DNA of 64,000 bases from Anolis sagrei (lineage: Eukaryota > Chordata > Lepidosauria > Squamata > Anolidae): positions 25,617,366 through 25,681,365 of the forward strand of contig NC_090023.1 of assembly GCF_037176765.1 (NCBI RefSeq). Reading direction: 5' to 3'. The notes under the pieces were generated by a model. It did not search any database. It was not told where the DNA came from and saw only the letters and a program-made list of their open reading frames with translations. Position numbers and translations under genes: made by a program. Shown here in pieces: positions 55,854 to 64,000 of this stretch; position 1 is the first letter of the stretch, and every line of letters begins with the position of its first letter.

Positions 55854-58502
55854 TTGAAAGATGAAGAGGGAAGATATATAATAATATATGGGGAAATAGG
55901 GGAGGAAAAATATGTATTAGTAAATGTATACGCACCAAATGTAAAACAGCAAGAATTTTATGAAAAAGTGTTAGAACAAATAGAGAATTACCATCAACAA
56001 AATGTAATATTTGGAGGAGATTTTAATTGCTGTATGGATTTAAAGAAGGATAAAACTACGATAGCATCAAAAGCTAGAAACATTGAAACAACGGAATTAA
56101 GCAGAGTAATGAATAAATGGCAATTAAAGGACGTGTGGAGATTGGTAAAAGGGAATGAAAGTAGATATACATATTATTCATCGGTACATAAGGTGTATAC
56201 AAGAATTGATTATATTTTCGTCTCCAAAAATATGACAAGTAAAGTGCTAAATGCTGATATAGGTATGATTAAGATTTCGGATCATGCTTTGGTTTCAATT
56301 GAGATTGCGTTGAAATGTGATTATGACAAAATGAAAAGGTGGAGGTTAAATACAAGAATACTAAATCATAAAGAGATAGTAGATAAAGTGCAAGCAGAAT
56401 GGCAAGAAATATGGGGCTTTAACGAAAAGGGGGTGACAAAAGGAGTTCTATGGGACACTATGAAAGCAGTGACCAGAGGGTTATGTATAAAAGAGACAAT
56501 TAACTTAAAAAGAAGGCAAGAAGAAAGGAAAAGGAATTTAGAAAGAGAAATAGAAGAGATTGAAAAAGCATATATAATAAAGAGAGATATACGAATTTAT
56601 GCTAGGTTAAGAGCAAAAAAAGAGGAATTGGATAAAATGGAAATAGACGAAGTACAAGAAAATTTAATTTATTTAAGGAGGGAATATTTTGAGTTTAGTG
56701 ATAGGAATTCAAAGATACTAGCCAAATCAACACAGAAAAAGAAAATGGAAGGAATGATAAATACGATAAAAGATAAAACAGGTAAACTAAGTAGAGCTAT
56801 GAAAGAAAAATTGAAAGTATTTGAGGAATTTTATAAAGACCTATATCAAACCAAAGCAAGCCCCATAGAGGAAATTAGGAAATATGTGGAAGAAAATTGG
56901 GAGAGTAAGCTGGAGGAGAAAGATAAAGAGTTACTGGAACAACCTATTAAGAAAAAAGAAATAGAGGAAGTCATTAATAAATTAAAAGTAGGAAAAGCTC
57001 CAGGCTTGGATGGTCTAGGGACAGAATATTATAAAAGCTTTAGAGAAGTTTTAACCCCAAAATTATTGGAATTGTATAATGGAATAATGAAGGGAGATAA
57101 AATACCTGAATCATGGAGGAGATCATTAATAATATTAATACCCAAACCTGATAAAGACTTAACAGACCCAGGGTCATATAGGCCCATATCATTAATTAAT
57201 CAGGATGCGAAGATACTGTCCGCGATATTAGCCAACAGAATGAATAAATGTATGTATAAGTACATAAAAGAAGATCAGTGTGGGTTTGTAAAAGGAAGAC
57301 AAATGTCAAATTTGATAGGGAGAGTACTAAATAAAATTCATTGGGCTAAAAAGGGGAAGGGAAAAGCAGGGATATTATCATTAGATATTTTTAAAGCGTT
57401 CGATTGTGTGGAATGGGAGACATTAAGGGAAATAATGAATAAATTTGGAATGGGAAATAGACTAAAAGGAGTACTAAAACAATTTTACTCAAGGAACTCA
57501 GCAGTGGTAACTATAAATGATGGAGCGACAAATGAAATAAAAGTGACTAGAGGAACCAGACAAGGGTGCCCTTTGTCTCCGATACTATTTGCTATGGTGA
57601 TAGAATTGTTTGCTAATAACATAAGGAACGATAAAAATTTAGAAGGGTTAGGAAAAAAGGAGAAACAGAAGGTGAGCTTATTCGCTGACGATACATTGTT
57701 ATTTATAGAAAACATAGTGGAGAAAATGGACAGAATAAAAGAACATCTGGAGATATTTGAGAAAGCAACGGGTTTACAAATTAATTGGAACAAGTCAGAA
57801 ATGATGCTATTTAATTATACAAGAGAAGAAGAAAAAGATTTTATAGAACAGAGAAAAATGGGAATAAGAATTAAGAATAAATTAAAATACTTGGGAGTAA
57901 TAATAACTAAGGATTTAAAAGAGATAGAGGAAGTAAATGTAGTAACTTTAAGAAAAGAAGTTCAGAAAAAGTTAATAGAGTACGAAGGTATACACTTATC
58001 CTGGTTTGGAAGAATAGCATTAGTAAAAATGAAAATACTTCCAAAAATAAATTTTATATTTAGGATGCTACCACTTCAAATTACAGAAGAAGAACTAACT
58101 AGATGGCAACAAATGATTAATAAGTACTGTAATGGAAGTAAAAGGAACAGACTAAATAAACAGTTATGGTATAGATCGCAAAAGGAGGGTGGACTAGCGC
58201 TACCTAATATAAAAAAATATTATGAAGCAAGTAGATTAAGTTTGGTTATAGAAGGAATGGTCAAAAAAGAGGGAATAGATTGGCTTAGTAATGATTCAGG
58301 AAAAGTGGAAGATGAAATTTGGAATATATTTTTTAAACAGTTTACTAGAAAAGAAATGAGGGAAATTAGAAACCCAATGCTGAATAACATACTGAAAGTA
58401 TGGAATAAATATAAGGGGAGGTTAATAAAGGAAGGATCAATTTTAACCCCAATAGTGATGGAAAAGAAATTCCCCAAAAAAAATAAAAAAAGCAATGGAT
58501 AA
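55854..58502 (+). CDS. L1 ORF2: endonuclease C-part and reverse transcriptase (882 aa, truncated)
   Basis: L1 replicase. Residues 1-160 are the rest of the endonuclease: [20 protein letters not shown] and the catalytic ISDH. A long basic, coiled linker follows (about 180-350). The reverse transcriptase runs from about 380: [61 protein letters not shown] and the active-site FADD. The thumb ([31 protein letters not shown]) follows. The endonuclease N terminus is missing through 5' truncation, so the first Met is not a native start. The frame ends at an A-rich stretch (about 58478-58498), where a small indel probably shifted it; the rest of ORF2 continues in the next frame. Confidence 0.9.
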   Translation: MKDEEGRYIIIYGEIGEEKYVLVNVYAPNVKQQEFYEKVLEQIENYHQQNVIFGGDFNCCMDLKKDKTTIASKARNIETTELSRVMNKWQLKDVWRLVKGNESRYTYYSSVHKVYTRIDYIFVSKNMTSKVLNADIGMIKISDHALVSIEIALKCDYDKMKRWRLNTRILNHKEIVDKVQAEWQEIWGFNEKGVTKGVLWDTMKAVTRGLCIKETINLKRRQEERKRNLEREIEEIEKAYIIKRDIRIYARLRAKKEELDKMEIDEVQENLIYLRREYFEFSDRNSKILAKSTQKKKMEGMINTIKDKTGKLSRAMKEKLKVFEEFYKDLYQTKASPIEEIRKYVEENWESKLEEKDKELLEQPIKKKEIEEVINKLKVGKAPGLDGLGTEYYKSFREVLTPKLLELYNGIMKGDKIPESWRRSLIILIPKPDKDLTDPGSYRPISLINQDAKILSAILANRMNKCMYKYIKEDQCGFVKGRQMSNLIGRVLNKIHWAKKGKGKAGILSLDIFKAFDCVEWETLREIMNKFGMGNRLKGVLKQFYSRNSAVVTINDGATNEIKVTRGTRQGCPLSPILFAMVIELFANNIRNDKNLEGLGKKEKQKVSLFADDTLLFIENIVEKMDRIKEHLEIFEKATGLQINWNKSEMMLFNYTREEEKDFIEQRKMGIRIKNKLKYLGVIITKDLKEIEEVNVVTLRKEVQKKLIEYEGIHLSWFGRIALVKMKILPKINFIFRMLPLQITEEELTRWQQMINKYCNGSKRNRLNKQLWYRSQKEGGLALPNIKKYYEASRLSLVIEGMVKKEGIDWLSNDSGKVEDEIWNIFFKQFTRKEMREIRNPMLNNILKVWNKYKGRLIKEGSILTPIVMEKKFPKKNKKSNG

Positions 58503-59445
58503 AAAGGCAAGGGAAATAAATTTAGATAGGATAGGGGATTGGATGAAGGTGGAAATGAAGAGGGAAATGATGTTGGAAGAGTTTAAAGAAATAAAATTGT
58601 CATGGTTTCATTGTATACAATTAGAACAATGGTTAATGAACTGGAAAAAAAATAATAGAAATGGAAGCCAACTCAATCAATTCGAACAAATAATACAGAA
58701 GGGAAGGGCTGTAGAAGAACATGAAAACTTGAGAGGTATAATTAGCAAAATCTATAAGATACTAATTGAAATGAAGGATGAAAAAACAAAAAAGTGCACC
58801 CTTAAAGAGATTTGGGAAGAGGATTTAGGGATGAAAATAAGTGAAATAGAGTGGCGACAACTATGGGGACAAAGACATTTAAAAAATTTATCGATACGAG
58901 TTAAAGAAAATTATTACAAGTTAATATGGAAGTGGTACTTAACACCGGTAAGAATAGCATATATGAATAAAAATAACTCAGTAAATTGTTGGAGAGGGTG
59001 TCAAGAACCAGGAACATATATACACATGTGGTGGCAATGTAAATATGTAAATAATTTTTGGGAGAAAGTATTTAGAGAAATAGAAATTATAATGAATATG
59101 AAAATAGATAAAAGTCCTTGTATAGCCTTACTATCATTATATAACAATAAGCAATTGAAAAAGGAGGATAAAGAAGCGATAACAAACTTATTAACTATAG
59201 CAAGACTGCTTATAGCAAGGAATTGGAAAAAAGAAATGAATATACAAATAGAGGAGTGGTATAAAGAAGCATGGAAAATAGCAATAAATGATAAATTGAC
59301 ATGTATATTAAAGGTTAAAAAAGGTATATGGAAACAAAGCGATTTTGATGCTGTATGGGGAAGATTTGTGGTAAATGGATTAAAAAATAAGGAAGGAAAA
59401 TTACCGTCACAAGAAGAAATGAAATTTTGGACAGATGAAATGTAA
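58495..59445 (+). CDS. L1 ORF2 C-terminal part in shifted frame (316 aa)
   Basis: This frame overlaps the upstream one by 8 nt and continues the same ORF2. It carries the L1 C-terminal zinc finger: NCWRGCQEPGTYIHMWWQCK, with spacing C-x3-C-x7-H-x4-C. Basic and tryptophan-rich segments follow, ending MKFWTDEM. Normal L1 ORF2 length would be close to that of the two pieces plus the missing endonuclease N terminus. The break in homopolymer A could be a real mutation or a sequencing error. Confidence 0.85.
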   Translation: MDKKAREINLDRIGDWMKVEMKREMMLEEFKEIKLSWFHCIQLEQWLMNWKKNNRNGSQLNQFEQIIQKGRAVEEHENLRGIISKIYKILIEMKDEKTKKCTLKEIWEEDLGMKISEIEWRQLWGQRHLKNLSIRVKENYYKLIWKWYLTPVRIAYMNKNNSVNCWRGCQEPGTYIHMWWQCKYVNNFWEKVFREIEIIMNMKIDKSPCIALLSLYNNKQLKKEDKEAITNLLTIARLLIARNWKKEMNIQIEEWYKEAWKIAINDKLTCILKVKKGIWKQSDFDAVWGRFVVNGLKNKEGKLPSQEEMKFWTDEM

Positions 59446-59849
59446 GAATGGTGGCTTGAGACGGGTGGAGGGGAGCACTGTGGCGGGGAAGAAAAAAAAA
59501 GGAAAAAAAAGAGAAAAGGAGGGGAATTGTCAAAGCAAAACAATAAAACAACATGTTAAAGAGGTTGATGTACAAAATGCAATAGTATGTAATAAATGTG
59601 ATAAATCAATAAAAAAATTAAAAAAAAAACAAAGTGGAGTATCTTGCATTTGTCACTGTTGAACTTCATTTTGTTAGTTTCGGCCCATCTCTCTAATCTG
59701 TCAAGATCGTTTTGAATCCTGCTCCTGTCCTCTGGAGTTTAACCATATTGATTCACCAAATCTTGCCATGTACATAGGGGTGCTTGTGTGTATATTTGTG
59801 TTAAGGAAATAGTCATGTCCGGTTATCTCACCAAACTCTAAGACTGCCA

Positions 59850-62190
59850 CAGGCTAGGGCCTCACTTAGGAGCTACTCTGTGGCAATGAAGGCAGCCAAG
59901 AAAGCTCATTAACCATGGTATCTTTCTGGACCAGCTCTCTGTGTTGGGTCTTGGGGGCACTGCTTTGCAGTGGCTCCACTCATTCCTGGAGGGTGGGACC
60001 CAGATGGTGGTGCTGGGGGATAGCTTTTTGGGCCCCTGGCCATTGGCCTATAGAGTCCCAAAAGGTTTGATTACATCTCCCATACTTTTCAACATCTACA
60101 TGAAACCACTGGGTGAGGTCATCCAGAGTTTTGGAGTTCAGTATCATCTGTATGCAGGTGACATACAACTCTATTATTCATTTCCATCAAAATCCAAGGA
60201 AGCCCCCGGGGTGCTGGACCAGCATCTGGCAGCTGCGATGGGCTGGATAAGGGCTAACAAACTGAAGTATAATCCAGACAAGACAGAAGTACTCCAAGTC
60301 AGTTGGGAGCCCGATTAGGGTTTAGGGTGGAAACTTTTGCTCAATGGGGTTACACTCCCCCTGAGGACACAGGTCCACAGTTTGGGGGTCCTTCTGGATT
60401 CATCACTGACCCTGGAAGCCTAGGTGTTGTGGCACTCCAGGCCTGGAAACACCTATGACCACAGCACCACACAAGAGTGCAGGAATGTAAGCAAACAGTT
60501 TATTGTAAAAGCACATAAAAAGCATTAAAAAATCAGGAATAGAGCATATAAAAAACAGGAAAAATCAGGAAAGGAAGATATACAATCCAAAAGGGTTTAG
60601 CAAGAAGTGATAACCCAATAGTAATTCAAATGTCTCATAAAGTTCCAGAGGTGACAGTCCAGGAACAACTAGAAATCATAGGTCGACAAGCAAGAAGGTA
60701 TAACTAGAAAAACCTGAACAGGAGTACATGAACAGGAACATACAAAACTTCCAGGATATATTAAATCCAAAACCAAAGCTTGACTTGAACTAGGAATGAG
60801 CTTCTTACTCTTATGCAGCGTTGCCTGAACTGCCCTTATGGTAAACACCTTGTTGTCCAATAGACCCCCACGAATGCATTACGTCTCCCCTGAATTTTCT
60901 CCACAACTTTCCCATGTAATCTCTCAGACCAACACAATCTGTTTTTGGTTCTGATTTGTAAACAAAGACTTTTGTTGATCTCTGTAGCTATAGGTGGTTT
61001 CACCTGGGAACCCTTCTTATCACTCAGCTCTTCACCCAATTCCTTATCTGCTGTTGCTACTTCTGGCTCCTCTGACTGGGCTTGATGCCCCACACTTTCT
61101 GAGCTACTTTTATCACAGAAAGAATCATTTCCCAGACCTCAATTTCCCAGACTTGAGGGTCCATCCCTTTGTGTCACAGGAAAGCCCACGATCCTCTCTA
61201 AATCATCAGTTAAACAATCAGTCTCTGGTTGATCTACAACAGGTGTCGATGGTGGCTGGGATGGCCTCTACACAATTAAAGCTTGTGCACCAGCAGTGCC
61301 CGTACCTCGAAAAGCCTAACTTGGTCACAATGGCCCATGCCTTAGTTACATCTTGGATGGATTACTGAAGTGCTATCTACATGGAGCTGCCACTGAAGAT
61401 GCTTCAGAAACTACAACTAGTACAAAGATCTGCGGCCAGGTTGCTGACTGGAGCAAATTATAGGAAACCTACCACCACCACCCCACCCCCCATTAAAGCA
61501 GCTTCATTGGCTTCCTATATGTTTCCAGGCCCAATTCAAAGTGCAGGTTATTCCCTACAAAGCCTTATACTGTTTGGGTCCAGCCAAGTTATGTGACTGC
61601 ATCTCTCTCTGTGAACCTGTCCAGGCCTTAAGATCTGCCATGGAGGCCTCATGGTCCCACCTCCATAACAAGTGCAGTTGGTGGGGGCAAGGGAGAGGGC
61701 CTTCTTGATAGTGTCCCCCCGGCTCTGGAACACCCGCCCCCCAGGGAGATCAGCCAAGGCCCCACACTTTCAACATTCTGGGAGGAACTGAAAACATGGC
61801 TTTTTAAACAGGCTTTTGATAATTGTTAAACAAAATAATACACAACTGTTGGAGAATTTAAATGGAATTAAATTTCTTAACTGGACTTCATTAGTTCCAT
61901 CAACCAGAGCAGTGGCTGAAATATTTTCATTGCTTTTATATAATACAATAATACAATCACTGTTTATTTATGGGTGATTGTTGTGTTACTTTAATATGTT
62001 TTGGTTCACTTTGTATCAATTTTGTGTTATTACTTTTGTTGATTTGATTTAAATTGGTTGTTTATTTTATTATTTTTACTGTTTGTATTATTCACATTAA
62101 TATAAGCCATTCTGAGTCCCCTCAGGGAGATTGGGTGGGATATAAATAAAGTATTATTAATATTAGTATTATTAGTATTAGTATTACTAT
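59850..62190 (+). mobile_element. L2/CR1-type LINE, 3' half, split by LTR
   Basis: Plus-strand frame 59941-60318 gives LGGTALQWLHSFLEG, LITSPILFNIYMKPLGEVIQ, SFGVQYHLYAGDIQLY and WIRANKLKYNPDKTEVLQV (reverse transcriptase, with AGD where ADD is expected). After the LTR it continues with AGMASTQLKLVHQQ, MAHALVTSWMDY and [20 protein letters not shown]. The 3' UTR (CCATTCTGAGTCCCCTCAGG) ends in ATTATTAGTATT repeats near 62190. Decayed by several stops. Confidence 0.8.
60428..61241. mobile_element. Probable solo LTR (814 bp)
   Basis: Starts TGTGGCACTCC and ends CTACAACA, with 5-bp duplication GGTGT (60423-60427 and 61242-61246). Removing it restores the LINE reading on both sides. No internal region remains. 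The family is unknown and differs from the LTR at 44436-45046. Confidence 0.7.
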
Positions 62191-62600
62191 TGACAGTTTG
62201 GAACCTGTCTAATTCCTTTTCATCTGCCCTTCCAAGTTCTAACCTTCTTCTAATTTCTGGACTACTTTTGTCACTCTGATTGACTGATCCAATGGAGAGA
62301 AATCTTTTACTGTCTCAATGACTCTGACATCTTTCATAATGATATGTAAATTATTGGTGATCATTCTTTTTTCTTAGTCTTCACCTACAATGTAGATGTG
62401 CTGTAAATCAGCAGTTTTGTAATTTTCATCCATTCAGTATAAGGAAGGTAAGTTTATCTCAAACTATTCATTCCAGGCTGAATGACAGATTTTCCGACAG
62501 AAGAATAATGAGCCAATTAGAACTTTGCACAATATTCTCCATGTATTTAAGGCATTCCACAGATATTGTGGGGTTTTTAGAGAAAACACAAGGATGTTCC
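62191..62600 (-). other. Upstream edge of the VMO1 array (BovB relic)
   Basis: Bases 62191-62310 match the spacer BovB relic (GATTGACTGATCCAATGGAG near 62278), and 62330-62600 match the sequence following it in the other spacers. Beyond about 62600 this similarity stops, so the array appears to end here. Confidence 0.6.
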
Positions 62601-64000
62601 CGCAGAAGAATATTCATTTTCCTTGAATGAGAAAGAAAATTACTTTAACTATTTTTCCTTGTATGCAAGGATGAAATTCCAAATGATTTACATTTCTAGT
62701 TCAGTGAGTACATTGGATTTAGCCCCTACTATTTTTATCCCCCACTATGAAAGTTGCCCATTTATTCCTATCTTTTTTCTTTCTAACCAGGTTACCAGTG
62801 CATGAGAGGACCTCTTATTTTCTTCTAACTTTGCTCATAAATCTTTGGTGATTTAGTGTCATCACACTGTAATCTACCTTTCTGGTTGGTTCACTAAAGC
62901 TCTCCATATGTTCTGCATGCTGTATTTAGGACTAAGTTGAAAATTATATCCCTTCTGAATTGTTATTGACGAGTGTAAATTAGATTTATTTATTTATTTA
63001 TTTGCTTCATTTGTATACTGCTCTTCGCAGCCCTCAGGCGACTCAGAGCGGTTAACAACCAGTTTCAACAACACAATACAAAATCATTAATCAATTAAAA
63101 CAGTAGTATCAATTAATTAACAACAAAATATCAATACAACATCTCAAAGAGATAGACCTATAATAAAAGAATAGTGCACACCTAGTGAGAAATTCCTCTT
63201 AATTATTGAGTGTCAAGAAACAGAGCAGCAGAAACTTATGGTATACCTGGCTACACCTTGTTTTAACTTGAACCGAAAATGAAGCCAATGTCAACATCAA
63301 GTTGGTCTTCAAGGGGAGGGCAAACCACAATAAAGAAAGTCCACATCCATATTCTCATATTGTGCATTGCTTCAACTAGTTTGATACAGAGGAGGGACTC
63401 TTTAGAAGACTTCAGGAGAAGTGCAATACCACCCAAGGAATGTTCCTTTTTTTCTTCGTTTGTTTGCTTATCTGAATGGGAATCACATACTCAGTTCATA
63501 GAGTCAAGAACAAGTAATCTATTCAGCCTATTCTCATCTGGTTTCAAGCTCAATTTGTTGGCTTGCATCCAGTGTTGATCTAGTATTTGCACGTTCCAAA
63601 CTAATTTTGACAACAAGGCAAAGCAGAGTTGAATGACATCAGCATATCAGCATCCTAGTTTCACAATTCTAATGGCATCATAGAATTCCATATAGATATT
63701 GAACATTTTGGAAGGCAAGGTAGAATATTGTGATGATCCTGAGCTTAATAGCCATAGGATTGGAGTCCTATGGCTATCTTGGCACACTGCCTTCTGTTCC
63801 AGACCCAGGGCAGTAAAATATCAAGACCAATTGAATAAAAACCAACTGAAAAATCCAGAAAAATCAAAATGGCAGCACTATTTTGTCTTTCAAGCAGAAT
63901 GGGCTGGTGATCACAGCAACGAAGTAAACTTTCCTCCAAGAACACAAGGTATTGCCCAGCTACCACATGCTCAAGCACCTTACCCGGAAAGTGAATATTA
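62601..64000 (-). other. Non-array sequence with LINE-like 3' end
   Basis: Bases 62985-63060 are a minus-strand LINE/SINE tail (TTTATTTATTTATTTGC then CTCAGGCGACTCAGAGCGGT). The sequence to its right (63060-64000) may be the body of that element. The minus frame 63978-63745 is open for 77 aa without a motif I recognise. No VMO1 exon was found here. Confidence 0.4.

Larger units (their letters stand above)
55739..59629 (+). mobile_element. Young 5'-truncated L1 with near-complete ORF2
   Basis: Inserted in a CR1 and bounded by the 15-bp duplication CAAAGTGGAGTATCT (55724-55738 and 59630-59644). The left end is inside the endonuclease domain; the 3' end has a short G/A-rich UTR and an A-rich tail. 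Target duplications are identical and nearly all of ORF2 is open, so insertion was recent. The older L1 at 33147-36606 is the same lineage. Typical target-primed insertion. Confidence 0.9.

Noticed and set aside
63745-63978. 77-aa minus-strand frame at the right edge
   Set aside because: No recognisable motif, and it lies in sequence that looks like the body of a LINE whose tail is at 62985-63060.

Overview
The window is vertebrate, and almost certainly squamate (lizard-type), nuclear DNA. The repeat mix points that way: RTE/BovB, CR1, L2/CR1-like and L1 LINEs, many young non-autonomous hAT elements (one with SPIN-like ends) and two solo LTRs. The only host genes I can support form one tandem family. 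They are small secreted proteins of the vitelline membrane outer layer protein 1 (VMO1) family, all on the minus strand.

Array layout, 5' to 3' on the minus strand (right to left): gene E (48488-53179), gene D (31059-40206), remnant C (only its first coding exon, 25801-25968, remains), gene B (15211-19159), gene A (5731-10193). At 799-865 there is a sixth copy of the promoter and leader exon, whose coding exons would lie off the left edge. Each intact gene has a TATA box, a short non-coding exon ending in a GTAAGT donor, about 2 kb of intron (about 3 kb in D), then three coding exons of 168, 95-98 and 301-331 nt with the same phases (0 and 2). The predicted proteins are 187-198 aa: a signal peptide of about 22 residues and a three-lobed VMO-I fold with eight cysteines and three D-D/N-T/S-x-x-N repeats. 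An ATTAAA poly(A) signal follows each stop at a similar distance. Array homology ends near 62.6 kb, so E is probably the first gene.

The spacers share an old BovB 3' fragment, and units A-D share a LINE 3' end that E lacks. This gives a relative order of duplication. Later, unit-specific insertions stretch the introns: hAT elements in A, B, D and E, a BovB endonuclease fragment with a foldback in B, two L1 copies in D, and nested LINEs in E. In C an inversion and a deletion removed coding exons 2 and 3. Right of the array lie a CR1 split by a young L1 (55739-59629) with a long ORF2, then an L2/CR1-type LINE split by a solo LTR.

The most interesting biology is in the VMO1 paralogs. By hand count, A and B differ more in exons than in adjacent introns, and most exon changes alter the protein while cysteines and fold motifs are spared. 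That is the pattern of accelerated diversification seen in some secreted reproductive and venom families. Family calls come from translated motifs and memory of these families; no database was searched.
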